The notes: generated by a model not told the origin, from the sequence alone. 64,000 nucleotides of DNA from Burkholderiaceae bacterium (GCA_027493945.1 JAOSJU010000001.1:2046001-2110000); one strand, 5' to 3'; numbered from the stretch's first letter, positions 14,001-26,172 are shown. Translations and numbers: made by a program.

Positions 14001-14006
14001 GATGCA
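13993..14006. promoter_or_regulatory. Predicted BoxR operator, TGCA-N6-TGCA
   Basis: The 146-bp gap between boxC and boxD contains TGCATAATGATGCA, two TGCA half-sites separated by six bases. This is the arrangement reported for the BoxR repressor (an XRE domain fused to a shikimate-kinase-like benzoyl-CoA sensor) in Azoarcus box promoters. Its position against the boxC -35 and over the possible boxD -10 fits repression relieved by benzoyl-CoA. No boxR gene is in this window. Confidence 0.7.
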
Positions 14007-14083
14007 TGTTGGCGGCGGCGTCAACCCCCCGCGCCGCCCCCGCGCTGCATTTCGCAGGGACATTTCTTCGTGAGGATCCGGAC

Positions 14084-15664
14084 ATGACTCGACTGCTCGA
14101 CAACCATCTGGCCGGCCGCTGGCAGGCAGGAAGCGGCGCCGGCGTGCCGCTGTTCGACCCGGTGCTGGGCACGGAGCTCGTGCGCGTCTCGGGCGCCGGG
14201 CTCGACCTCGCCGAGGGCTACGCGTTCGCGCGCACCCGGGGCGGGCCCGCGTTGCGTGCGCTCGGCTACGCGGAGCGCTCGGCACAGCTTGCGCGCATCG
14301 CCGAGGTGCTGCAAGGAAGGCGCGACGCCTACTACGACATTGCGCTGCAGAACTCCGGCACCACTCGCAACGACTCGGCGGTGGACATCGACGGCGCGAT
14401 CTACACGCTCGGGCAATACGCGCGCTGGGGCGCGAAGCTCGGCGCGGCGCGCTGGCTGGCCGACGGCGAGCCGGTGAAGCTCGGCAAGGACGGCAGCTTC
14501 CAGAGCGGCCACATCCTCGTGCCGCAGCGCGGCATCGCGCTGTTCATCAACGCATTCAACTTCCCCGCGTGGGGTCTTTGGGAGAAGGCCGCGCCGGCGC
14601 TGCTGTCGGGCGTGCCGGTGGTGGTGAAACCGGCCACCGCCACTGCATGGCTCACGCAGCAGATGGTGGCCGACGTGATCGAGGCCGGCGTATTGCCCCC
14701 CGGCGCGCTGTCGATCGTCTGCGGCCGCTCGGACGGGCTGATCGAGGCGCTCGAGCCGTTCGACCTGGTCTCGTTCACCGGCTCGGCCGACACCGCGCGC
14801 GCAATCTGCGCGCACGACAACGTGCTGCGCTATTCGATCCGCGTGAACGCCGAGACCGACAGCCTGAACAGCGCGCTGCTGGGGCCCGACGCGACGCCCG
14901 GCAGCGACGCGTTTTCGCTGATGGTGAAGGAAGTCGTCCGCGAGATGACGGTCAAGTCGGGACAGAAGTGCACCGCGATTCGCCGCGTGCTGGTGCCGCA
15001 GGCGCACGCGGCGGCCGCCACCGAAGCGATCGCGGCTGCGCTCGCTGCGGTGAAGGTCGGCAACCCGCGCAACGAATCGGTGCGCATGGGCGCGCTGGCC
15101 AGCCGCGCGCAGCTCGCGGCGGTGCGCGAAGGGCTCGCCGCGCTCGGGCGCGAGGCGCAACTCGCCTGGGCCGGCAACGAGGCCGACCTGGTCGACGCCG
15201 ACCCGAAGGTCGCCGCCTGCGTGATGCCGCACCTGCTGAAGGTCGATGACGGCGACGCAGCGAAGCTCGTGCACGATGTCGAAGTCTTCGGACCGGCGGC
15301 CACCGTGGTGCCGTATCGCGACGCCGACCACGCCTGCGCGCTCGCGCGCCGCGGCTTCGGCTCGCTGGTCGCGTCGGTGTTCAGCGACGACGTCGACTTC
15401 ATCGCGCGCGCCGCCACCGAGATGGCGCACGCGCACGGTCGCCTGCACGTGATCACGCCGGCGGTAGGCAAGACCCACACCGGCCACGGCAACGTGATGC
15501 CGATGTCGCTGCACGGCGGCCCGGGCCGCGCCGGCGGCGGCGAGGAACTCGGCGGGTTGCGCGCGCTCGGCTTCTATCACCAGCGCAGCGCGGTGCAGGC
15601 GCCGCCGGAAGTGCTGGCGAAGCTGGTCGAAGGCGCGGCGCCGTGGCAAGGCGGAGCGGGCTGA
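14084..15664 (+). CDS. boxD: 3,4-dehydroadipyl-CoA semialdehyde dehydrogenase BoxD
   Basis: 526 residues from ATG 14084. An aldehyde dehydrogenase that oxidises the BoxC product to 3,4-dehydroadipyl-CoA with NADP. It shows ALFINAFNFPAWGLWEK (substrate and cofactor cleft), VVVKPATATAWL (NAD(P)-binding Lys), DLVSFTGSADTAR and the catalytic-cysteine segment KSGQKCTAIRR. The long C-terminal region with GRLHVITPAVGKTHTGHGNVMP is typical of the PaaZ/BoxD type. It is divergent from boxCBA and probably shares its operator. Confidence 0.92.
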   Translation: MTRLLDNHLAGRWQAGSGAGVPLFDPVLGTELVRVSGAGLDLAEGYAFARTRGGPALRALGYAERSAQLARIAEVLQGRRDAYYDIALQNSGTTRNDSAVDIDGAIYTLGQYARWGAKLGAARWLADGEPVKLGKDGSFQSGHILVPQRGIALFINAFNFPAWGLWEKAAPALLSGVPVVVKPATATAWLTQQMVADVIEAGVLPPGALSIVCGRSDGLIEALEPFDLVSFTGSADTARAICAHDNVLRYSIRVNAETDSLNSALLGPDATPGSDAFSLMVKEVVREMTVKSGQKCTAIRRVLVPQAHAAAATEAIAAALAAVKVGNPRNESVRMGALASRAQLAAVREGLAALGREAQLAWAGNEADLVDADPKVAACVMPHLLKVDDGDAAKLVHDVEVFGPAATVVPYRDADHACALARRGFGSLVASVFSDDVDFIARAATEMAHAHGRLHVITPAVGKTHTGHGNVMPMSLHGGPGRAGGGEELGGLRALGFYHQRSAVQAPPEVLAKLVEGAAPWQGGAG

Positions 15665-15678
15665 CACGAAATTCGTGT
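15664..15678. promoter_or_regulatory. Palindrome in front of the RHH antitoxin gene
   Basis: ACACGAA-A-TTCGTGT is a perfect inverted repeat of 7-bp arms with one central base. It begins at the boxD stop and lies 17 bases before the antitoxin ATG. Ribbon-helix-helix antitoxins bind such palindromes to autoregulate their operons. Function is inferred from position and symmetry. Confidence 0.45.
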
Positions 15679-15695
15679 TACACTGACTTTGTGCC

Positions 15696-15938
15696 ATGAA
15701 GAACGTCACCATCACGCTCGACGAGAAGACCGCCGCCTGGGTGCGCGTGGCGGCGGCGCGCGAAGACAAGAGCGTCTCCCGCTACATCGCCGAGATGCTC
15801 GAAAAGCGCATGCGCGAATCGCGCGACTATGCCAACGCGATGCGCCGCTTCCTCGATCGCCAGCCGACGCGCATCAACGTGGCGGGATCGAAGCTGCCGA
15901 CGCGCGAGGAGCTTCATGAGCGCTCCGGTCTTCGTTGA
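15696..15938 (+). CDS. Ribbon-helix-helix (CopG-like) antitoxin
   Basis: 80 residues. The N-terminal strand MKNVTITLDEKTAAWVRVAA and the helix pair REDKSVSRYIAEMLEKRMRE form a CopG/Arc-type RHH DNA-binding domain. The C-terminal tail (residues 48-80) would bind the toxin. It overlaps the PIN toxin start by 23 bases, the usual TA layout. Confidence 0.78.
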   Translation: MKNVTITLDEKTAAWVRVAAAREDKSVSRYIAEMLEKRMRESRDYANAMRRFLDRQPTRINVAGSKLPTREELHERSGLR

Positions 15939-16413
15939 CGCGAACGTGCTGGTGTACGCGCGCGACGCGGGCGACCTGCGGCGCCAGCCGCTCGCCCAGG
16001 CGTGGCTCGAATGGCTGTGGGCCGAGCAACTTGGCCGCACCGGCACGCAAGTGCTCTCCGAGTACTACGTCACCGTCACTCGCAAGTTGAAGCCGGGTCT
16101 GTCCGAAGAGCAGGCCTGGGACGATGTCGAAGCATTGATGCAATGGCAGCCGCAACCCGTCGACCTCGCAACGATGCAACGCGCGCGCACCATCCGGGCA
16201 CGGCACCGACTCTCGTGGTGGGATGCGCTCGTCGTCGCCGCGGCACGTGAGCAGGGCTGCCCGGTGCTGCTCACCGAAGACCTGCAAGATGGTGCACTCA
16301 TCGACGGCGTGCGCGTGCGTAATCCGTTCTCGTACTCCATCCGCGACGCGGGCGCCGAAACCTGGGCGCACAATGAGCTACCCCGACGCAAATCCCGAGG
16401 AGGCCGATCATGA
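15916..16413 (+). CDS. PIN-domain toxin (VapC type)
   Basis: 165 residues from ATG 15916 (MSAPVFVDANVLVYARDAGD). PIN acids: FVDANVLVY, a central Glu in QVLSEYYVTVTRKL and RLSWWDALVVAAA, with LLTEDLQDG at the end. The family is PilT N-terminal/VapC ribonuclease. The last residues (after about 150) are less family-like and extend to 16413, overlapping the dodecin start. Preceded by its RHH antitoxin. Confidence 0.82.
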   Translation: MSAPVFVDANVLVYARDAGDLRRQPLAQAWLEWLWAEQLGRTGTQVLSEYYVTVTRKLKPGLSEEQAWDDVEALMQWQPQPVDLATMQRARTIRARHRLSWWDALVVAAAREQGCPVLLTEDLQDGALIDGVRVRNPFSYSIRDAGAETWAHNELPRRKSRGGRS

Positions 16414-16617
16414 CGGAACCACGTCTACAAGCACATCGAGCTCACCGGCTCGTCGAAGACGGGCAGCGACGACGCGATCCGCAACGCGCTCGCGAAGGCG
16501 CACGAAACGGTGCGCAACGTCCAGTGGTTCCGCGTCGTCGAGACGCGCGGCCACGTGGTCGAGGGCAAGGTCGCGCACTGGCAAGTGACGATCAATGTCG
16601 GGTTCACGCTCGAATGA
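16410..16617 (+). CDS. Dodecin (frameshift at codon 2-3)
   Basis: A small flavin-binding storage protein that forms dodecamers. The conserved body reads [19 protein letters not shown], then [37 protein letters not shown] and an end at GFTLE with TGA 16615-16617. ATG 16410 is out of frame by one. Removing one G of the pair at 16415-16416 gives [11 protein letters not shown], a normal dodecin start. About 68 residues, the expected size. AGGAGG at 16397-16402, eight bases upstream of ATG 16410, is a strong ribosome-binding site. Confidence 0.85.
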
Positions 16618-17122
16618 GGCCCGCATCGCGGCTGCGCCGAATGCGGCCGCGCCGGGTGTGGCCGCCCGAATTGCCGTAGCGGCCATCGCGCTGATCGTCG
16701 CGGGCGCGTTGCCGATCGCGGCCGCGGCGCAGCGGGCGGGCGCGACCAACGCTGCGAACGGCGCAAGCGGCCCCGGGGAGCGCTACCGCCAGGAGCGCGC
16801 GCACTGCGAGCGCATCGAGTCGCCCGACGCGCGCGCCACCTGCCTGCGCGAAGCGGCGGCGGCGCGCGCCGAGGCGCGGCGCGGCCGGCTGGGCACCGGG
16901 CCCGACGACCCGATCCGCTATCTCGGGAACGCGCTGCGTCGCTGCGAGCCGTTGCCGCTCGAAGAGCGTGCCGATTGCGAATACCGTGTGCGCGGCGGCG
17001 GCACCACGCGCGGCAGCGTCGAAGCGGGCGGCATCTACCGCGAGACGGTCACGCGCGAGATACCCGCGCCGACACCCGCGTTGCCACCCCCGTCGCCACC
17101 CTCGCCGGACGCGAATCGCTGA
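16595..17122 (+). CDS. Predicted secreted hypothetical protein
   Basis: 175 residues. Residues 20-47 form a signal-peptide-like hydrophobic stretch ending AAAAQRAG. The mature part is Ala/Arg-rich, with paired cysteines ([19 protein letters not shown] and [18 protein letters not shown]), and ends in a Pro-rich tail. The Cys spacing CERIxSPDxRxxCLREA recurs in small periplasmic proteins of Burkholderiales. No function is known to me. The start overlaps the dodecin 3' end, and a later start is possible. Confidence 0.55.
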   Translation: MSGSRSNEARIAAAPNAAAPGVAARIAVAAIALIVAGALPIAAAAQRAGATNAANGASGPGERYRQERAHCERIESPDARATCLREAAAARAEARRGRLGTGPDDPIRYLGNALRRCEPLPLEERADCEYRVRGGGTTRGSVEAGGIYRETVTREIPAPTPALPPPSPPSPDANR

Positions 17123-17232
17123 AGCGGCGCCGCCCGGCCGCGGGCCGCCGAACCGCGGCGACTTCGCATCCTGTTACCCTTGCGGCGTGGAGCGGGGCCC
17201 CGCTTTTTGTATTTGTTTCAAGGAGTTGCGCC

Positions 17233-18366
17233 ATGCCTTCACTGGCCGAAGATTACCCTCGCCTGCTTTCCGGGCAGCACGAACCGCCGTGCCTGTCGCT
17301 GTACCAGCCGACGCACCGCATGCACCCCGACAATCAACAGGACCCGATCCGCTTCCGCAACCTGGTGAAGGCGCTGGCCGACTCGCTGCTGCGCAAGTAC
17401 CCGGCGCGCGACGCCGCGCCGCTGCTGGCGCCGTTCGAGGCACTGGCCGCCGATCGCGAGTTCTGGAACCACACGCTCGACGGACTGGCCGTGCTCGCGG
17501 CGCCGGGGTTCTTCCGCGCGTGGCGCCTGCAGCGACCGGTCGCGGAGCTGACCGTGGTGGCCGACAGCTTTCACACCAAGCCGCTGATGCGCATCCTGCA
17601 GTCGGCCGAGCGCTACCACGTGCTCGGTCTGAATCGGCACGAGGCCAGGCTGTTCGAAGGCAATCGCGACGCGCTCGACGAGGTCGACCTGGCCATCGAC
17701 GCCGAGGCGGCGCCGCCCGCCGTGCGTGAGCGCGCGACGCGCGTCTACGGCTCGGGCGCGCTGGGCGCGACCACGCGGCACGGCACCGACGTGAAGCAGG
17801 CGATGCGCGACAAGGAAGCCGAGCGCTTCTTCCGCGGCATCGACGCCGACGTGCTCGAGCACTACTCGCGCCCCACCGGAATGCCGCTGCTGCTGGCGGC
17901 GCTGCCCGAGCACCATCATCTGTTCCGCAGCATCAGCCGCAATCCGCTGCTGGCCGCCGGGGCGATCGACGTGCATCCGGACGACCTGTCGATCGATCAG
18001 TTGCGCGCGCGCGCCTGGGCACTCGTCGAGCCCCGGTACCTGGCGCGACTCGCGAAGCTGGTGGAGGCATTCGAGGCGGCCCGGGCGAAACAGACGGGCA
18101 GCGACGACCTGCGCGAGGTGGCGAAAGCGGCCGCAGCCGGCCAGGTGGCCACGCTGCTGATCGAGGCCGACCGCATCGTTCCGGGCCGCTTCGACCCGTC
18201 CGACGGCAGCGTGGTCGAGGGCAGGCTCTCCGACCCCGAGGTCGACGACCTGCTCGACGACATCGGCGAGCGCGTGATCGCGACCGGCGGCGAGGTGGTG
18301 ATCGTGCCCGCGGCGCGCATGCCGGCGATCACCGGGCTGGCGGCCATCTACCGTTACGCCGGCTGA
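17233..18366 (+). CDS. Bacterial archaeo-eukaryotic release-factor-like protein, family 3 (baeRF3)
   Basis: 377 residues from ATG 17233, preceded by AAGGAGTT. The protein starts PRLLSGQHEPPCLSLYQPTH, includes LTVVADSFHTKPLMR and LLLAALPEHHHLFRSISRN, and ends GLAAIYRYAG, matching the baeRF family 3. These are relatives of eukaryotic peptide release factors found in bacteria, proposed to act in ribosome rescue or stress. No experimental role is established. The stop codon lies at the edge of a long inverted repeat. Confidence 0.75.
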   Translation: MPSLAEDYPRLLSGQHEPPCLSLYQPTHRMHPDNQQDPIRFRNLVKALADSLLRKYPARDAAPLLAPFEALAADREFWNHTLDGLAVLAAPGFFRAWRLQRPVAELTVVADSFHTKPLMRILQSAERYHVLGLNRHEARLFEGNRDALDEVDLAIDAEAAPPAVRERATRVYGSGALGATTRHGTDVKQAMRDKEAERFFRGIDADVLEHYSRPTGMPLLLAALPEHHHLFRSISRNPLLAAGAIDVHPDDLSIDQLRARAWALVEPRYLARLAKLVEAFEAARAKQTGSDDLREVAKAAAAGQVATLLIEADRIVPGRFDPSDGSVVEGRLSDPEVDDLLDDIGERVIATGGEVVIVPAARMPAITGLAAIYRYAG

Positions 18367-18721
18367 GAACGTGTGAACGAATCGGCCGTGCCCGCAAGGC
18401 CTGCGTCGGCCCCCCGTTACCCAAGGGCCCTGGGCGGCCTCCGCTGCGCCGGTGCGCCCGAGTGCCGGCGCGTAGGCGCTGGCGCGGGAGCGAAGCGGAG
18501 ACCGGACGCGCGCAGCGCGAGTCGGCCCCTGTCTGAGGGAGCGAAGCGACCGAGTTGGGGCCGACGGTCCGGGCTCCGCGTGAGCGACCAAGCGTTTCCG
18601 TAGGACAGCGCGTCCGCGCCGGCACTCGGGCGCACCGGCGCAGCGGAGGCCGCCCAGGGCCCTTGGGTAACGGGGGGCCGACGCAGGCCTTGCGGGCACG
18701 GCCGATTCGTTCACACGTTCT
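18366..18721. repeat. Long perfect inverted repeat: 107-bp arms, 142-bp spacer
   Basis: Bases 18366-18472 and 18615-18721 are exact reverse complements by my base-by-base reading, starting AGAACGTGTGAACG and ending GCCGGCGCG. The spacer (18473-18614) is itself GC-rich and has two copies of GGGAGCGAAGCG. I see no target-site duplication and no transposase gene. It separates the convergent baeRF3 and ATPase genes. It could be a MITE-like element, a very large terminator-like hairpin or an assembly fold-back. Confidence 0.85.
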
Positions 18722-18742
18722 GAGTCGTGCGCTGATGCGCGC

Positions 18743-20720
18743 TCAGGCGCGCATCAGCCGCATCGCGTTCAGGATCACCACCAGCACCGAACCCTGGTGC
18801 ACCAGCATGCCGCCGGCCATGTCCACGTGGCCGGCGAACACGCCGGCGAGCAGCGCGGCGACGGTGAGCAGCGCGATGACCAGGTTCTGGCGGATGACCC
18901 GCACCGTCGCGCGCGAGATGCGCAGCGCCTCGGGGATGCGCTTCGAGCTGATCGGCCATCAGCGCGACGTCCGCGGTCTCGAGCGCGATGTCGCTGCCGG
19001 CGGCACCCATCGCGATGCCGACGTCGGCCGCGGCCAGTGCCGGCGCGTCGTTGATGCCGTCGCCGACCATCGCGACCACCTCGCCCTCGGCCCGGCGGGC
19101 GCGGATCCATTCGAGCTTGCCCTCGGGCAGGATGCCCGCGTGCACTTCGTCGATGCCCACCGCTTGCGCGACGGTCGCGGCGGTGCGCGGGTTGTCGCCG
19201 CTGAGCATCGCCAGCCGGCGCACGCCGATACGGCGCAATTCCGCCGTCACTTCGGCAGCGTTCGTGCGCGGCACGTCGGTGACGCCGAGCAGGCCGATCG
19301 CTTCGCCGTCCACCGCCACCAGCATCGCGGTCTTGCCCGCATCCTGCAGGCTGGCCGGGCGCGTGCGTGCGTCGGCGTCGAGCGCGATTCCCAGGCCGTC
19401 GAGCAATGCCGGCGTGCCCACCTCGATCGCGTGGCCCTGCCAGCGCGCGCGGATGCCCTGGCCGGGCACCGCTTCGCCGTGATCGGGATGCGGAATCGGC
19501 TCGTCGAGCACCGCGCGGGCCGCTTCGACGATCGGGCGCGCCAGCGGGTGCGCCGACCCCACCTCCGCGATCGCGGCCCAGCGCAGCACCGCGTCTTCGG
19601 CCGGACCCGGGGAGACGAATTCGCCGCCCTCATCGCCGGCTGCCGTGCCGACCGCTGCCGCGCCGACCGCCGCCGCCGCGCCCACCGCATCGCCGGCCGC
19701 GACCAGCGCGGGCCGCAGCGCGACCACGTCGGTGAGCACCGGCTTGCCGCGCGTGAGCGTACCGGTCTTGTCGAACGCGACGATGCCGACCCGGCCGATG
19801 GTTTCGAGGTATTCGCCCCCTTTGACCAGGATGCCGCGCCCCGCGGCCCGGCCGATGCCGGCGACGATCGCCACCGGCGTGGCGATCACCATCGCGCCGG
19901 GGCAGCCGATCACCAGCAGCGTGAGCGCGAGCTCGACCCGGCCGGTGAGCGCGCCGCCCAGCACCGCGAGCACGACGATCGATGGCGTGTACCAGGTGGC
20001 GAAGCGTTCGATCGTGCGCTGCACCGGCGCCCTCGCTTCCTGCGCCTCCTCGACGCGGTGCACGATGCGCGCCAGCGTGGTGTCGGCGCCGACCCCGGTG
20101 GCCTCGAGCAGCAGCATGCCGTCGCGGCTCACCGTGCCCGCGTAGACCGCGTCGCCGCTGCCCTTTTCCGCGGGCATCGGCTCGCCTGTGATTGCGCTCT
20201 CGTCGACGGCCGCACGGCCCTCGCGCACGATGCCGTCGACCGGGATGCGCGCACCCGGGCGCACCAGCACGGTCTCGCCGACGCGCACCTCGGACGGATC
20301 GACTTCGACCGGCTCGCCGCCGCGCATCACCAGCGCGGTCAGCGGCGCGAGCTCGAGCAGGCTCGACAGCGCCTGGCGCGTGCGCCCGAGCGTGCGCGCC
20401 TCCAGCCAGGCGCCGAAGACGAACAGGAAGGTGACCGCCGCAGCCTCCCAGGCCTCGCCGATGATCAGCGCGCCGACCGCGGCGATCGTCACCAGCAGGT
20501 CGATCGTGAACTGGCGACGGCGCAGGCCATCGAAGGCGCGGCGCGCGATGTCCGCGCCGGCCACCAGCGTGGCGGCGACCAGCAGCGGCTGGCGAAGCGC
20601 CTCGGTGGCGGCGAGCTCGCCGGCGACGAGGCCGAGCAGCAGCAGCGCGCCGGAGACCAGCATCACCAGCCGGCGGCGCGACGCGTGGTCGCGCCACTGC
20701 CGCTTCAGCAGGCCGGTCAC
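18743..20720 (-). CDS. Heavy-metal translocating P1B-type ATPase (one frameshift)
   Basis: Start GTG 20718-20720 overlaps the chaperone stop (GTGA). Membrane helices frame the actuator motif SAITGEPMPAEKG, then GCPGAMVIATPVAIV, the phosphorylation site FDKTGTLTRGKPVL, SAHPLARPIVEAAR (HP motif) and GDGINDAPALAAADVG. The metal motif is CPGA, not CPC or CPx-His. The frame breaks at 18941-18947 (CTTCGAG, plus strand). Removing the extra base gives DQLKRIPEALRIS and a normal C-terminus ending NAMRLMRA at 18743. About 658 residues. It exports a soft metal. Which one is uncertain because of the unusual motif. Confidence 0.85.
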
Positions 20721-20947
20721 AGCGGCGACACCTTCGCCGCGTAGCCCGCCTTCGCCACCTCCTCGACCAGTCGCGCCGGCGCCACCGCGTCGGGGTCGTG
20801 CTCGACCTCGATGCGGCCGGTGTTGAAGAACACCTGCGCGCGGCTCACGCCGTCGAGCGCGGACAGCGCCCCTTCGATCTTCTTCACGCAGGACGGGCAG
20901 CTCATCTCCTCGCTGCGCAGGATGGTCTTCTTCGATGTCGCGGTCAT
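20717..20947 (-). CDS. Heavy-metal-associated (HMA) domain chaperone
   Basis: 76 residues, a single ferredoxin-like HMA domain with the metal motif MSCPSCVKKIEGALSALDGV. Such proteins hand Cu(I) or similar ions to P-type ATPases. The ATPase start overlaps its stop, and the ATPase itself lacks an N-terminal HMA domain, so this looks like the detached metal-binding domain of the pump. Confidence 0.85.
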   Translation of the reverse strand: MTATSKKTILRSEEMSCPSCVKKIEGALSALDGVSRAQVFFNTGRIEVEHDPDAVAPARLVEEVAKAGYAAKVSPL

Positions 20948-21089
20948 GATCTTCGGCTCCCTGTTGCATGCGGCCCGGCGGGCCGATGACTACAAGGTAG
21001 CGGGCCGGCTGCGTTCGATGAATGACCTGGCGCAATTTGCCGCACGAGGGCGGCCGGCACGCGCGGACGCCGGCCCGGGGGCGCCCTTC

Positions 21090-21869
21090 TCAGGAGCCGC
21101 GGCTGGCCAGCGCCGCCAGCCGCGCGCGATCGCGCACCGCGATCCAGCGCCGGCCGCTGTCGACGAGGCCCGCGCGGCGAAAGTCGCTGAGCACGCGGCT
21201 CACCGTCTCCACCGTGGCCCCGGTCATGTCGGCGAGATCCTGGCGCGAGAGCACGGTGTCGATCAGGATCGCGCCGTCTTCCTCGCGCCCCATGCGATCG
21301 GCCAGCGCGAGCAGCGTGGCCGCCACGCGGCGATCGACCGGATACGCGCTCAATTGCTCGATCGTCTCGTGCGCGGCGCGCAGCCGCGCCGCGACCAGCG
21401 CGAGCGTGGCCATCGCCGCCGCCGGGTAGCGAAGCAGCAGCGCACGGAAGGCCTCCGAGCTGGTCCACAACACGCAGCAGTCGGTGTGCGCGCTGGCGTC
21501 GTCGCGATAGACCGCGTCGCCCAGTTCGAGCAGGCTGCCGAAATGCTCGTCGGGCCCGACGATCGCGAGCAGCACGTCCTGCCCGCCCGGAGTCGGGCGC
21601 GCGATCTTCACCTGCCCGGCGACCACGATCGACAGTCGCGCCGCCGGATCGCCCGCGCGATGGATGACTTCACCGGCCCGGTAGTTGGCCTGGTGAAACG
21701 ACGCGGCCGCCTGCGCCAGCTCGGCGCCGGACAGGCCCGCGAAGAACGGCGACGCACCGAGCAGCCGCCTTTGCTCGGCGGGCGTGCAACGATGCGGTTC
21801 GACCGCCACCGGCTCGACCGGCGTGCGCCGCCGCGCGGCCGGCCTGCGTTGCGACGGCGGTTCGCTCAT
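21090..21869 (-). CDS. Crp/Fnr-family transcriptional regulator
   Basis: 259 residues. An Arg-rich N-terminal extension of about 25 residues precedes the cyclic-nucleotide-like beta-roll (GEVIHRAGDPAARLSIVVAG, then DEHFGSLLELGD). The C-terminal winged helix has LSRQDLADMTGATVETVSR. There is no N-terminal FNR cysteine cluster, so it is not a classical oxygen sensor, and the ligand is unknown. It lies upstream of the chaperone/ATPase pair on the same strand (gap 142 bases) and just downstream of bkdB. Confidence 0.85.
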   Translation of the reverse strand: MSEPPSQRRPAARRRTPVEPVAVEPHRCTPAEQRRLLGASPFFAGLSGAELAQAAASFHQANYRAGEVIHRAGDPAARLSIVVAGQVKIARPTPGGQDVLLAIVGPDEHFGSLLELGDAVYRDDASAHTDCCVLWTSSEAFRALLLRYPAAAMATLALVAARLRAAHETIEQLSAYPVDRRVAATLLALADRMGREEDGAILIDTVLSRQDLADMTGATVETVSRVLSDFRRAGLVDSGRRWIAVRDRARLAALASRGS

Positions 21870-21891
21870 GCCGGCGGCCGCAATGCGCGAA

Positions 21892-23103
21892 TCATTCGAC
21901 GAACATCGTCGCCGGACACTCGAGATAGCCGCGCAGTGCCTGCACGAACTCGGCGCCGTGCATGCCGTCGACCACGCGATGGTCGAACGACGACGACAGG
22001 TTCATCATCTTGCGCGCCACCACCGCGCCGCCGAGGATCACCGGCCGCTCGACGATGCGATTGACGCCGACGATCGCCACTTCCGGATGGTTGATCACCG
22101 GGGTGGACGCGATGCCGCCGAGCGGGCCCAGGCTGGTGACGGTGATCGTCGAGCCCGACAACTCTTCGCGCAGCGCCTTGCCGCTGCGCGCGGCCTGCGC
22201 GAGCCGCGCGATTTCCGCCGCCGTGGCCCACAGGTCGAGCGCCTCGGCGTGGCGCAGCACCGGCACCATCAGCCCGGCGTCGGACTGCGTGGCGATGCCC
22301 GCGTGCACCGCCCCGAAGCGCGTGACCACGTTGGCCTCGTCGTCGTAGCGCGCGTTGATCTGCGGGAACTCGCGCACCGCCAGCACGATCGCGCGCAGCA
22401 CGAACGGCAGCAGCGTGAGCCGCCCGCGCTCGGCGGCGCGCTTCGCGTTCAGTTGCGCGCGCAGCGCCTCGAGTTCGGTGACGTCGACCTCTTCGACGTA
22501 ACTGAAGTGCGGGATATGGCGCTTGGCCTCCTGCATCTTCTCGGCGATGCGCCGCCGCAGGCCGATGACCGGCACCGCGTGCTCGTCGTGGCGCTCGGCG
22601 TAGCGCGGCCCGGCGGGCGCGCGCGCGACCGCGGTTGCGGCTGCAGCAGCCCGCGCGGCGAAACGCTCGACGTCTTCATGCCGGATGCGCCCGCCCGGCC
22701 CGCTGCCGGGCACCTGCCGCAGGTCGACGCCGCGATCGCGCGCGTGGCGGCGCACCGACGGCGACGCGAGCGGCTTTTCGACGCCGGCGCCGCCCGCCGT
22801 CGCTCCGATGCCGTCCGGCACGGCGACGGCTTTACCCGTCGCCGCCGCACTTGCACTCTCCACCGCCGGCTCGATGTGGATCAGTTCCGCACCCACCGCA
22901 AGCATCTGCCCCGCCTGGCCGGCCCGCGCGAGCACCGTGCCCGCCACCGGCGACGGGATCTCCACGCTCGCCTTGTCGGTCATCACGATCGCGAGCGACT
23001 GGTCTTCGGCGACCGCGTCGCCGACCTTCACCAGCCACTCGACCAGCTCGACCTCGGCGATGCCCTCGCCGATATCGGGCACCTTGATCACGCGGGCAGC
23101 CAC
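21892..23103 (-). CDS. bkdB: Branched-chain 2-oxoacid dehydrogenase E2 (dihydrolipoyl acyltransferase)
   Basis: 403 residues from GTG 23103. The N-terminal lipoyl domain carries the lipoylated Lys in VMTDKASVEIPSPVAG. A peripheral subunit-binding domain follows (ASPSVRRHARDRGVDLRQV with GPGGRIRHEDV). The C-terminal catalytic domain ends in LSSSFDHRVVDGMHGAEF, with the DHRxxDG active site. It transfers the branched-chain acyl group to CoA. The TDKAS lipoyl motif and the gene order favour the branched-chain complex over pyruvate dehydrogenase. No E3 gene follows, so E3 must come from elsewhere. Confidence 0.9.
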   Translation of the reverse strand: MAARVIKVPDIGEGIAEVELVEWLVKVGDAVAEDQSLAIVMTDKASVEIPSPVAGTVLARAGQAGQMLAVGAELIHIEPAVESASAAATGKAVAVPDGIGATAGGAGVEKPLASPSVRRHARDRGVDLRQVPGSGPGGRIRHEDVERFAARAAAAATAVARAPAGPRYAERHDEHAVPVIGLRRRIAEKMQEAKRHIPHFSYVEEVDVTELEALRAQLNAKRAAERGRLTLLPFVLRAIVLAVREFPQINARYDDEANVVTRFGAVHAGIATQSDAGLMVPVLRHAEALDLWATAAEIARLAQAARSGKALREELSGSTITVTSLGPLGGIASTPVINHPEVAIVGVNRIVERPVILGGAVVARKMMNLSSSFDHRVVDGMHGAEFVQALRGYLECPATMFVE

Positions 23104-23105
23104 GG

Positions 23106-26167
<3,062 letters not shown>

Positions 26168-26172
26168 CGACG

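Noticed and set aside
16410..16679. ORF from ATG 16410 read without correction
   Set aside because: The conserved dodecin lies in the neighbouring frame. The uncorrected frame matches nothing.
18373..18603. Short ORFs starting MNESAVPARPASAPRY on both strands
   Set aside because: They are mirror images produced by the 107-bp inverted repeat and have no coding support.
20950..21060. FNR-like box upstream of the HMA/ATPase genes
   Set aside because: Only a partial half-site (TTCGATGAATGACC) is present, with no matching second half at the required spacing.
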